A DNA stretch of 64,000 bases from Beduinella massiliensis (GTDB lineage Bacteria > Bacillota > Clostridia > Christensenellales > Aristaeellaceae), in assembly GCF_900199405.1 (NCBI RefSeq), contig NZ_LT963430.1, positions 372,001 to 436,000 on the forward strand, given 5' to 3'. Both the position numbers and the translations under genes were made by a program. Of the stretch, positions 1 through 7,467 are shown piece by piece (positions within the stretch are counted from its first letter, which is position 1; every line of letters starts with the position of its first letter). Below the pieces are notes generated by a model. The model was given only the letters and a program-made list of their open reading frames with translations. It was not told the DNA's origin and did no database searches.

Positions 1-1
1 G

Positions 2-328
2 GACATGACGGCGGAGCGCCAGGACGATTCGCCGCTTCGCAGCGCGGAGCTCGCGCGCACGTTCGGCACGCCGGAGGAGCTGATCGACTCGGACAACGAC
101 CTGTTCGCGGCCGCCCAGCGGCTGATCGAATCGGACAGGCCGCGGCCTGAAATCTTCGTCGCCTGCGGCACGGAGGACTTCCTCATCGAAGAGAACCGCG
201 CCTTTAAAAAGTACTTCGGGGACGAGCTGAACATCCATTACGAGGAGAGCCCGGGCGCGCACACCTGGGAATTCTGGGACGACAAGATTCAAAAGGTGCT
301 GAAATGGCTGCCTCTGGAGGAGCGATGA
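2..328 (+). CDS. Alpha/beta hydrolase (esterase), C-terminal fragment
   Basis: The reading frame is open to the left edge, so only the last ~109 residues are present. The piece carries the end of an esterase-D/tributyrin-esterase-like alpha/beta hydrolase: a GTEDFL segment that would supply the catalytic Asp and a PGAHTWEFWDD segment that would supply the catalytic His. The nucleophile Ser lies outside the window. Its stop overlaps the start of tlyA by four bases (ATGA at 325-328), so the two are translationally coupled. Family is inferred from the C-terminal pattern only; the substrate cannot be told. Confidence 0.75.
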   Translation, partial: DMTAERQDDSPLRSAELARTFGTPEELIDSDNDLFAAAQRLIESDRPRPEIFVACGTEDFLIEENRAFKKYFGDELNIHYEESPGAHTWEFWDDKIQKVLKWLPLEER

Positions 329-1185
329 AGAAAAAGGGAAAGCGCCTCCCCGCGTGGGAGCGCATGGTGCAAGAGGGGATGGTGGCGGACCGCGCCGAGG
401 CCGAGCGCTGGATTCTCGCGGGCAAGGTGCACGCGGGCGCGGTGCCGGTGAGGAGCGCGGGCGAATTGGTGGAGCTTTTCAGGCCCCTTACCGTGCAGGG
501 CCTCTTCGACCGCTACATCTCCAAGGGCGGCTACAAGCTGGAGGGGGCGATCCATGCCTTTTCGATGGATCTCACGGGCCGCGTCGCCATCGACGCGGGC
601 GCGTGCACCGGCGGCTTTACGGACTGCCTGGTGCAAAGCGGCTGCGCGCGCGTCTACGCGGTGGACGTGGGCTTCGGCCAGCTGCACGGCAGCCTGCGGC
701 AAAACCCCGCCGTCGTGAACCTGGAGCGCACCAACATTTCGGACGAGAAGCTGCTCTCGCTCGACCCCAGGCCCAATCTGGGCACGGTGGACCTCTCCTA
801 CCTGTCGCTGCGCAAGGGCATTCCCGCCTTTTCCGCGATTCTGCACGGGGAGGGCGAGCTGCTCTGCCTGGTGAAGCCGCTGTTTGAGATCGACGACCCC
901 GCCGCCCGGCGGGAAGGGGTCATCGCGCCGGATGCTTACGCGCCGCTACTCGCGGCGCTGTGCGCGGACATCGAGCGGGAGCGCAGCGGTTTCGTCACCG
1001 GGATCACGCATTCGCCCGTCACGGGCAACGGCGGCACGGTCGAGTTCTTCCTGCGCGTGAACCTTTCGTGCGGCGACGCGGCGCTTCGGGGCGCGTCGCT
1101 CGCCGGAGCCATCGACGCGGCGGTCGCCACCGGGCTGTCGCTGGAACGCTTCCGTAAGGGCGAAAAGCCGCCGGAAACCCGCTAA
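325..1185 (+). CDS. tlyA: TlyA-type S4-domain 2'-O rRNA methyltransferase
   Basis: The 286-residue protein begins with an S4 RNA-binding domain (about 8-60) and continues with an FtsJ/RrmJ-like Rossmann methyltransferase. The SAM-binding segment DAGACTGGFTD (90-100), the preceding KGGYKLEGA with Lys71, the DVGFGQLHG segment and the LVKPLFE strand are hallmarks of TlyA. Characterised TlyA proteins 2'-O-methylate 16S and 23S rRNA; the old name hemolysin is historical. I chose ATG 325 over ATG 304 because GGAGG at 316-320 is correctly spaced for 325 and 325 gives the ATGA overlap with the upstream esterase. In many Clostridia tlyA sits with DNA repair and sporulation genes; here it is followed by an unrelated promoter. 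Confidence 0.92.
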   Translation: MKKKGKRLPAWERMVQEGMVADRAEAERWILAGKVHAGAVPVRSAGELVELFRPLTVQGLFDRYISKGGYKLEGAIHAFSMDLTGRVAIDAGACTGGFTDCLVQSGCARVYAVDVGFGQLHGSLRQNPAVVNLERTNISDEKLLSLDPRPNLGTVDLSYLSLRKGIPAFSAILHGEGELLCLVKPLFEIDDPAARREGVIAPDAYAPLLAALCADIERERSGFVTGITHSPVTGNGGTVEFFLRVNLSCGDAALRGASLAGAIDAAVATGLSLERFRKGEKPPETR

Positions 1186-1227
1186 TTGTGCACATTGACA
1201 GAAATTTGACGAATTGGTTCCTTTGCC

Positions 1228-1256
1228 TTGAAAGGCGGCGCGGGTTGTGATATGCT
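1228..1256 (+). promoter_or_regulatory. Sigma-A promoter of first flavoprotein gene
   Basis: TTGAAA (1228-1233), a 17-bp spacer and TATGCT (1251-1256) preceded by TG, an extended -10. It lies 60 bp upstream of the start codon at 1316. Confidence 0.65.
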
Positions 1257-1315
1257 GTTGCGCAGCGAAGCGGGCCTGTCCCCGTTCGCAAATTCGCAGC
1301 AAGGGAGAAAACAAC

Positions 1316-3049
1316 ATGATGAAGAAGTTGCTTTCCTGTATCCTGACGCTCGCGCTCGTGCTTTGCGGCACGGGGGTGATGGCCGAGGGCTTCACGGCCG
1401 GTACCTATACGGGCACGGCGCAGGGATTCGGCGGCGAGATCGCCGCGACCGTCACCCTGTCGGACAGCGAGATCACCGAAATCAGCATCACCGGAGACGG
1501 CGAGACCGCCGGCATCGGCAGCGAGGCGATCAAGAGCCTGCCGGGCAAGATGCTGGAGGCGCAGAGCCCGAACGTGGAAGCCATGTCGGGCGCGACCGTG
1601 ACCTCCGCCGCCATCGTCGAGGCTGTCACCGCGGCGCTGAAGGAGGCGGGCGTGGATGCCGCCGCCCTCACGCCGAAGGCGCCGGAGACGGGCGATAGGA
1701 CCGAGGAGACGATCGAGGCCGACGTCGTGATCGTGGGCGCAGGCGGCGCGGGCATGTCCGCGGCGATCACCGCCGCGAACGCGGGCAAGACCGTCGTCGT
1801 CGTGGAAAAGGCCGCTATCGCGGGCGGAAACACCACCCGTGCGACGGGCGGCATGAACGCGGCCGAGACCTCCGTGCAGAAGGCCGCGGGCGTGGAGGAC
1901 TCCGTGGAGCTCTTCGTCGAGGACACGATGAAGGGCGGCAAGGAGATCAACGACAAGGCGCTCGTCACCACCCTGGCGGAGAACTCCGCCGCGGCCATCG
2001 ACTGGCTCGATTCCATCGGCGCGCCCCTGCCGGATCTGACCATGCTGGGCGGCTCCTCCGCCAAGCGCGCGCACCGTCCCGAGGGCGGCGCGGCGGTCGG
2101 CAGCTACCTGGTGCCGATCCTGCTCAAGAACTGCGAAAACAGCGACAAGATCACCATCCTTTACGAGACCCCGGCGACCCAGATCGTCATGAAGGACGGC
2201 GCGGCGGCCGGCATCAAGGCCTCCAGCGCGGCGGTCGATTACACGATCAACGCGGGCGCGGTCGTGCTGGCCAGCGGCGGCTTTGCGGCCAGCGAGGAGA
2301 TGTACACCAAGTATCAGCCCAGCCTGAAGGGCTTCGTCACCACGAACGCGCCCGGCATGACCGGCGACGGCATCGTGATGGCGGAGGAAGTCGGCGCGGC
2401 GACGGTGGACATGGAGCAGATTCAGATTCACCCGACCGTGGAACAGAGCACCAGCGCGCTCATCACCGAGGGCCTGCGCGGCGACGGCGCGATCCTCGTG
2501 AACGCCGAAGGCAAGCGCTTCATCGACGAGCTCGAGACGCGCGACGTGGTTTCCGCGGCGGAGCTTGAGCAGACGGGCGGCTATGCCTTCCTGCTGTTCG
2601 ATCAGGACCTGCGCGATCGCGTCAGCGCGGTCAACTCCTACGTGAACAAGGGCCTCACCGTGCAGGGCGACACCGTCGAAGAGCTGGCGGCCGCCATGGG
2701 CGTGGACGCGGCCGCGCTCAAGGAGACGGTGGACGGCTGGAATGCCGCGATCGAGGCGGGCAAGGACGAGGCCTTCGGCCGCACGAGCCTTGAATACCCG
2801 GTCGTCACCGCGCCCTTCTACGCGGTGAAGGTCGCCCCGGGCGTGCACCACACCATGGGCGGCGTGAAGATCGACCCGGAGACCCAGGTCATCGACGTGA
2901 ACGGAAACGTGATCCCGGGCCTGTACGCGGCGGGCGAGGTCACCGGCGGCGTGCATGGCGCGAACCGACTGGGCGGCAACGCGGTGGCGGACGTCATCGT
3001 CTTCGGCCGCATCGCGGGCGAGAACGCGGCGGCGTACGCAAGCAAGTAA
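1316..3049 (+). CDS. Secreted FMN_bind/FAD fumarate-reductase-like flavoprotein 1
   Basis: 577 residues: Sec signal peptide (1-23, cleavage after VMA), FMN_bind domain (about 28-112) with the flavinylation motif SGATVT (91-96, predicted FMN ester on Thr94), then an FAD-binding reductase domain starting with GAGGAG (141-146). The region keeps the residues expected of fumarate-reductase-type active sites: HPT, EGLRG, HHTMGG and GANRLGGNA. By analogy with flavocytochrome c and extracytosolic flavin reductases it should reduce an alpha,beta-unsaturated acid such as fumarate outside the membrane, with electrons arriving through covalent FMN. The flavin transferase (ApbE) needed is not in the window. 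Start at ATG 1316 is set by AAGGGAG at 1301-1307 and the signal peptide. First of three paralogues. Confidence 0.88.
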   Translation: MMKKLLSCILTLALVLCGTGVMAEGFTAGTYTGTAQGFGGEIAATVTLSDSEITEISITGDGETAGIGSEAIKSLPGKMLEAQSPNVEAMSGATVTSAAIVEAVTAALKEAGVDAAALTPKAPETGDRTEETIEADVVIVGAGGAGMSAAITAANAGKTVVVVEKAAIAGGNTTRATGGMNAAETSVQKAAGVEDSVELFVEDTMKGGKEINDKALVTTLAENSAAAIDWLDSIGAPLPDLTMLGGSSAKRAHRPEGGAAVGSYLVPILLKNCENSDKITILYETPATQIVMKDGAAAGIKASSAAVDYTINAGAVVLASGGFAASEEMYTKYQPSLKGFVTTNAPGMTGDGIVMAEEVGAATVDMEQIQIHPTVEQSTSALITEGLRGDGAILVNAEGKRFIDELETRDVVSAAELEQTGGYAFLLFDQDLRDRVSAVNSYVNKGLTVQGDTVEELAAAMGVDAAALKETVDGWNAAIEAGKDEAFGRTSLEYPVVTAPFYAVKVAPGVHHTMGGVKIDPETQVIDVNGNVIPGLYAAGEVTGGVHGANRLGGNAVADVIVFGRIAGENAAAYASK

Positions 3050-3066
3050 AGAACCCGATCCTCAGA

Positions 3067-3096
3067 GGGGCACCGGCATCCGGCCGGTGCCCCTTT
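3067..3096 (+). terminator. Rho-independent terminator
   Basis: GGGGCACCGGC pairs with GCCGGTGCCCC (stem about 3067-3077 / 3082-3092) and is followed by TTTT, 17 bp after the flavoprotein 1 stop. Confidence 0.85.
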
Positions 3097-3219
3097 TGGC
3101 GTAAAGGCCGGCAGATGTACGCGCTTGAAAAGGCAATGACAGAAAATCGTAAAATATCCATTCAAAAAAGCTGCAAATCCCCAGCTTGTGTCTTATAATA
3201 GATACGATGGGGTGAGCAT

Positions 3220-4023
3220 ATGCGCTATAAAATTCACGAGGCCGCCAAGATGCTGGGCATCAGCCCGCAGACGCTGAGGTTTTATGAACAATACGGCATC
3301 CTGACGCACGAACGCACCGGCGAGGGCGGATACCGGCAGTACACCGACGTGAGCATGGACCTGCTGATGAGCCTGCGCAAGTGCCGCAACTGCGGCTTTA
3401 CGGTCGCCCAGACCGCGGAGATTCTGCGCGAGGAGGACGGCGGGCGGATCGGCGAGGCGCTGGAGGCGCGCGCGGAGACATTGGAGCGCCAGGCGGAGAT
3501 GCAGCTTCGCATCGCGAAAAGCCTGCGCGCGACGGCCGTCCTGGCCCGCCGGGGCGACGAGGGAATGGACCGGTATGAAGAGCGTGAACGGCCGGAGAGC
3601 TTCGCGATGGTCGTCAAGCGGGCGGGCGCGAAACGCCCGGAGCCGCACGCCATGGATCAGGTGGGCATCTGGGCGGAATGGCTGCCGCTGGTGCGCTGGA
3701 TGATCCGCTATCAGCCGGACGACCTGGAGGCGGGCGAACGGCCGGACTTGGGGTTCATCGTGGATGCGCAGAATGCCGCATTCCTGGGCGTGGAACGGCT
3801 GCCTGGCATCGAGCGCATCCCCGCCTGCCCCTGCCTGTACACCCTGATGCGCTGGCGGACGGGAACGGGGGAATTGCTGGATTGCCTGCGCCGGGGCGCC
3901 GGGGAGGCGGCGCGGCGCGGATGGGTGCTTTGCGGCGCGCCGGTCGTCAGCACGCTGTGGAACGCCGGGGCGAAGGAAGAGCCCGTCAGCCGCGGAGAAT
4001 TTTGGTTTCCTATCGGAAAATGA
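3220..4023 (+). CDS. MerR-family transcriptional regulator
   Basis: 267 residues. The first ~70 are a MerR winged helix (HEAAKMLGISPQTLRFYEQYGIL, then GGYRQYT) and residues ~75-110 form the dimerisation helix. Residues ~125-267 are an effector domain that looks like a GyrI/SOUL-type ligand fold, so a small-molecule inducer is likely. ATG 3220 follows GGGGTGAG. A TATAAT at 3194-3199 provides its -10, the -35 being weak. The gene directly precedes flavoprotein 2, whose promoter has the 19-bp spacer typical of MerR-activated promoters, so that gene is its probable target. The inducer is unknown. Confidence 0.88.
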   Translation: MRYKIHEAAKMLGISPQTLRFYEQYGILTHERTGEGGYRQYTDVSMDLLMSLRKCRNCGFTVAQTAEILREEDGGRIGEALEARAETLERQAEMQLRIAKSLRATAVLARRGDEGMDRYEERERPESFAMVVKRAGAKRPEPHAMDQVGIWAEWLPLVRWMIRYQPDDLEAGERPDLGFIVDAQNAAFLGVERLPGIERIPACPCLYTLMRWRTGTGELLDCLRRGAGEAARRGWVLCGAPVVSTLWNAGAKEEPVSRGEFWFPIGK

Positions 4024-4044
4024 CACAGAATTATCAAAAGCCTG

Positions 4045-4075
4045 TTGACCCTCATATACCTTTAACCTTTATAAT
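4045..4075 (+). promoter_or_regulatory. Promoter with 19-bp spacer, probable MerR target
   Basis: TTGACC (4045-4050) and a perfect TATAAT (4070-4075) are separated by 19 bp. Such a long spacer is poor for RNA polymerase alone and is the signature of MerR-activated promoters. No long dyad is evident in the spacer. Confidence 0.65.
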
Positions 4076-4084
4076 AAGGGAAAA

Positions 4085-4106
4085 GGGCGGGAACAAGCGC
4101 CCGCCC
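4085..4106 (+). other. 5'-UTR hairpin before flavoprotein 2
   Basis: GGGCGGG (4085-4091) pairs with CCCGCCC (4100-4106) immediately upstream of the AGGAGG at 4111-4116. With no T tract, it probably stabilises the transcript or modulates initiation. Confidence 0.5.
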
Positions 4107-4125
4107 AAAGAGGAGGAATGACAGG

Positions 4126-5928
4126 ATGATGACAAAGAAGACGCTCAGCATGCTGCTGGCGCTGGTGATGACGCTCTGCCTGGGCGTGACGGCCTTTGCA
4201 GAGGACTACACGGCGACGGCCAAGGGCTTTGGCGGCGACGTCACCGTGACGCTGACGATTGAGGACGGCAAGCTGACGAACGTGCAGGCAGAGGGCCCGG
4301 ACGAAACCGCGGGCATCGGCACCATGGCGATCGAGCAGCTGCCCGGCGCGATGGTCGAAAGGAACAGCGTCGAGGTGGACGCCGTCGCGAGCGCGACGGT
4401 CACCAGCACGGCGGTGCTGGCCGCTGCGGCGGACGCGCTGGGTCAGTCGGGCGTGACGCTGGAGGCCGCGCAGCAAGCCGCTCCCGCGGAAAAGGAGAGC
4501 GTAAAGCCTGCCTTTGAAAACCCGGACGTCATCGTGATCGGCGCGGGCTTTTCGGGCATGAACGCGGCCCTGGAGGCTGCGGAAAACGGCGCGAAGGTCT
4601 ACCTGATCGACAAGAACAACGCCATGGGCGGCTCCATCCGCTTCGCGGGCGGCACCACCTCCGCGGCGGGCGCCAAGATGCAGATCGCGGCGGGCGTGGA
4701 GGATTCACCGGAAAACTTCCAGGCGGACATCGTCCGCATGGGCGGCGGCACCAACGTGGAAGAGCTGACGCGCAAGCACACCGAATGCGCGGCCGCGGCC
4801 ATCGACTGGCTGGACAGCCTGGGCGCGGACTTCGGTGACCGCGAGCCGAAGATGTCCTCCTCCTACGACGCGTTTAACGTGCCGCGCGAGTACCGCGTGC
4901 AGGGCGGCGGAAACGCCATGGTCGAGCTGGTGAAGCCGCTGATCGAGCAGCACGTGGAAAAGGGCGACATCGCCCTGCTGCTGGAGACCGAGGTCGCGGA
5001 CATCATCGTCGAGGACGGCGCCGTGAAGGGCGTCGTGCTGACGGACGGCAGCGAGTACCGCGCGGCCGCTACGATTCTGGCGACGGGCGGCTACGGCCAC
5101 AACGAAGAGCTGCTGCACCGCTACAATTACAAGAACGTGCTGACCATGTCGCCCTCCTTCGTGACCGGCGACGGCTATAAGTTCGCCGAGAAGGCGGGCG
5201 CGATCTTCAACAACATGGACTACCTGCCCGCTTATCCGGGCGGCGTGCCGGTCGGCGGCTTCGACGTTTCCTGCACGGCCTCCGTGCAGTACCCGGGCGT
5301 CATCTGGGTGGACAACACCGGCAGCCGCATGGTCAAGGAGCTGGGCAGCCTGGACAGCGAGCGCAAGGCGGCCTATGCGGGCGCGCCGGAAAACCTCGTG
5401 TACATGATCCTCACCCAGCAGATGAAGGACACGCAGGATCCGATCCTGAGCGTCGGCGGCGGCTTCTCCGGCAAGCCGGACGAGGGCTGGGCCTACTTTG
5501 ACGAGCTGCTCGCCTCCGGCAACTGCGTGTACAAGGGAGAGACGCTGGAAGAGCTGGCCCAGAACGCGGGCATCGACGCGGCGGGCCTCGCCGCGACCGT
5601 CGAAGCCTACAACGGCTACGTGCAGGCGGGCGAGGACAAGGAATTCGGCCGCGCGGCGGACACCCTGGCAAAGCTCGAGGGTCCGTTCTACGCCATCAAG
5701 ACCTGCCCGTACGTGATGCTCACCAAGGGCGGCCCGCTGATGAACCCCGACGCTCAGACGCTGAACGCGGATCACGAGCCCATCCCGGGCCTGTACCAGT
5801 GCGGCGAGCTGACCGGCGGCGCCAACGTCGGCGGCAGCGCGAACATCGGCGGCCTGGCGAATACCAGCTGCATCGTGTGGGGCAAGATCGCGGGCGCGAA
5901 CGCCGCGGCCTACGCGCTGGGGAAGTAA
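4126..5928 (+). CDS. Secreted FMN_bind/FAD reductase-like flavoprotein 2
   Basis: 600 residues: Sec signal peptide (1-26, cleavage after AFA), FMN_bind domain (about 27-105), FAD-binding domain beginning GAGFSG (139-144). It differs from paralogue 1 in two ways. The flavin-attachment motif reads DAVASAT (85-91) rather than D-x-x-SGAT. The fumarate-reductase signatures HPT, EGLRG, HHTMGG and GANRLGGNA are absent; the corresponding C-terminal segments are KGGPLMN and GGSANIGGLAN. The fold and location point to an extracytoplasmic reductase, but the substrate must differ from fumarate. AGGAGG at 4111-4116 supports ATG 4126. It follows a MerR gene and is closed by a bidirectional terminator. Confidence 0.85.
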   Translation: MMTKKTLSMLLALVMTLCLGVTAFAEDYTATAKGFGGDVTVTLTIEDGKLTNVQAEGPDETAGIGTMAIEQLPGAMVERNSVEVDAVASATVTSTAVLAAAADALGQSGVTLEAAQQAAPAEKESVKPAFENPDVIVIGAGFSGMNAALEAAENGAKVYLIDKNNAMGGSIRFAGGTTSAAGAKMQIAAGVEDSPENFQADIVRMGGGTNVEELTRKHTECAAAAIDWLDSLGADFGDREPKMSSSYDAFNVPREYRVQGGGNAMVELVKPLIEQHVEKGDIALLLETEVADIIVEDGAVKGVVLTDGSEYRAAATILATGGYGHNEELLHRYNYKNVLTMSPSFVTGDGYKFAEKAGAIFNNMDYLPAYPGGVPVGGFDVSCTASVQYPGVIWVDNTGSRMVKELGSLDSERKAAYAGAPENLVYMILTQQMKDTQDPILSVGGGFSGKPDEGWAYFDELLASGNCVYKGETLEELAQNAGIDAAGLAATVEAYNGYVQAGEDKEFGRAADTLAKLEGPFYAIKTCPYVMLTKGGPLMNPDAQTLNADHEPIPGLYQCGELTGGANVGGSANIGGLANTSCIVWGKIAGANAAAYALGK

Positions 5929-5945
5929 CGCAAGCCCCTTCTCAT

Positions 5946-6018
5946 GAAAAAAACCGCCTCTGGAGACGGCGGCCGGCAATCGTCCGGCTGGCCCCCGTCT
6001 TCAAGGGGCGGTTTTTGC
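5946..6018. terminator. Bidirectional terminator between convergent genes
   Basis: AAAAAACCGCC near 5948 pairs with GGGGCGGTTTTT near 6006-6017, with an inner stem GGCCGG/CCGGCT. A-rich and T-rich flanks allow it to serve flavoprotein 2 (plus) and the PucR-type regulator (minus). Confidence 0.8.
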
Positions 6019-6024
6019 TGCGCT

Positions 6025-7233
6025 TCATTCGAGATAGTCGAGAAGGCGCAGCGAGAGCGCCAGGGCAAAGCGCGTCTGTTCGTCCTCCAGGTCGAGCGCG
6101 TAGAGCGCCTCGATGCGGGAGAGGCGGTAGAGCACGGTGTTGACGTGCACGAACAGCCTTCCCGCCGTGCGCGACGCCTTGAAAGCGCACTGCGCGTGCG
6201 CACGCAGGGTTTCAAAGAACTGCGTACCCTCCCGCTCGTCGTCCGCGCGCATCCTGAGCAGCTGCGGGTGGCAGTAGGAGCGCAGGATTTCAGGCGACAG
6301 CCCGGATTCGTAAAAAAGGCCGCACTCGGCGTGATCCTCAAAGAAGACGACGCTGCCCGCCTGCGCGCGGCGGAGCGCGGGCAGGGCCAGCATGCGTTCG
6401 TGCTCGCGGGCGCAGCCAAGTAGGTCGCTGAAGACGGGCGAGACGCAGGCGGCGCATTGGCTCTTGCCCAAAAGGGCCGCGAGGCGGCCGTCCAGCAGCA
6501 CGGCGCCGCGCGCGGGCGTGCGTTCTGCACGCAGCAGCGCGCAGGCGCAGTCCTCCGCGGGCGTCATCCAGCAGCCGGGGTAGAGCGCCTCCAGCGAGCG
6601 GCGCAGCAGCGGATAGACGTATTCGAGCACGCCCCCGCGCATCACCACCGTCAGCAGCCGGTAGCGGGCGTGCTCCTCCGGCGCGGGCGCGGCGGATTCG
6701 ACCATCAGGCGCGTTAACGTCGTGATCTTGCGCCCGAGCAGCGCGCTCAGCAGCTCGTCCGGCGAGAGCATCTGGTGGCTCATGCCCGCCGCGACGCAGG
6801 CGAGGCCGACGAAGCGGCTCGCGAGGCGGATGCGCTCGTCGTCGATCTCCTCCAGCGGCGTTTCCAGCTCCAGCACCGAGATGTGGCCGAAGAAGGTCCT
6901 GCCGATGTGAACGTAGCACAGCTTCAGCCGGTGCGTGTAGGAATCGACGATGAAGGGGCGGTCCCAATGCTCGCGCCGGTACCGCTCGGAGATGAACTCC
7001 AGGTAGCGGTCGCTGCCCAGGGGCTTGTCCTTGGGGTAGATGGAGTCGAGCAGCTCCTGAAAGTCCGCCTGCGGATAGCCGCCGGATTTGACGCTCTTCT
7101 CCGGCGCGCCGACGGGGGAAAGGCGCACCGGCGTGCCCAGGTATTCTTCGCAGGCGTCGAGCATCTGTTTGATCGTGCAGCCGTCGAAGGTGAGGCGCAT
7201 GAGGCGCTCGGCGCCGGCAAGCGATGGGGTCAA
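6025..7233 (-). CDS. PucR/CdaR-type transcriptional regulator
   Basis: 402 residues. The last ~60 form the PucR C-terminal helix-turn-helix: a LFVHVNTVLYRLSRIE segment followed by a LALSLRLLDYLE helix. The N-terminal ~300 residues would be the sensory part, with no motif I can name. The start is a TTG at 7233, supported by AGGAGG (7241-7246 on the plus coordinates) seven bases upstream; the later ATG at 7200 lacks a site. It is transcribed divergently from flavoprotein 3 and their promoters overlap, so it probably controls flavoprotein 3. Regulators of this family usually respond to small metabolites such as purines, sugar acids or amino acids. Confidence 0.85.
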   Translation of the reverse strand: MTPSLAGAERLMRLTFDGCTIKQMLDACEEYLGTPVRLSPVGAPEKSVKSGGYPQADFQELLDSIYPKDKPLGSDRYLEFISERYRREHWDRPFIVDSYTHRLKLCYVHIGRTFFGHISVLELETPLEEIDDERIRLASRFVGLACVAAGMSHQMLSPDELLSALLGRKITTLTRLMVESAAPAPEEHARYRLLTVVMRGGVLEYVYPLLRRSLEALYPGCWMTPAEDCACALLRAERTPARGAVLLDGRLAALLGKSQCAACVSPVFSDLLGCAREHERMLALPALRRAQAGSVVFFEDHAECGLFYESGLSPEILRSYCHPQLLRMRADDEREGTQFFETLRAHAQCAFKASRTAGRLFVHVNTVLYRLSRIEALYALDLEDEQTRFALALSLRLLDYLE

Positions 7234-7347
7234 GCAAAGCCCTCCTCTTGGGGAAAATCACAAGCGCCGCGCGCGTGAGGCGCAAAGGCCGACTGACGCG
7301 GAACTTGATTGTGAAGAAACACAAACAAGACGCTTGAAGTTAAGACG

Positions 7348-7376
7348 ATTATACGACGCATTGAGGCAAAATACAA
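7348..7376 (-). promoter_or_regulatory. Promoter of PucR-type regulator
   Basis: On the minus strand TTGTAT (7376-7371), a 17-bp spacer and a perfect TATAAT (7353-7348). It overlaps the upstream half of the divergent flavoprotein 3 promoter. Confidence 0.6.
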
Positions 7377-7385
7377 TGCTATAAT
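7377..7385 (+). promoter_or_regulatory. Extended -10 promoter of flavoprotein 3
   Basis: TGCTATAAT (7377-7385) is a perfect extended -10. No good -35 is present, so an activator is plausible. Its -35 region coincides with the -35 of the divergent regulator promoter. Confidence 0.6.
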
Positions 7386-7467
7386 GTCTTCGCTACGAAA
7401 GGAAATCGTCGAAAAAGAGACAAACTTGATTTCTGGCGGTTTTCACAAGCGACAAGGAGGAAGAAAC

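Noticed and set aside
325-1185. Calling tlyA a hemolysin
   Set aside because: The S4 plus FtsJ-like methyltransferase architecture supports an rRNA methyltransferase; the toxin name is historical.
1019-2956. 645-residue open frame antisense to flavoprotein 1
   Set aside because: Its composition is Arg/His/Ala-rich, typical of antisense frames in GC-rich genes, and it has no ribosome site or domain.
4045-4080. Strong MerR dyad within the 19-bp spacer
   Set aside because: Only short CCTT/AAGG symmetry around the -10 was found; the MerR link rests on spacer length and position.
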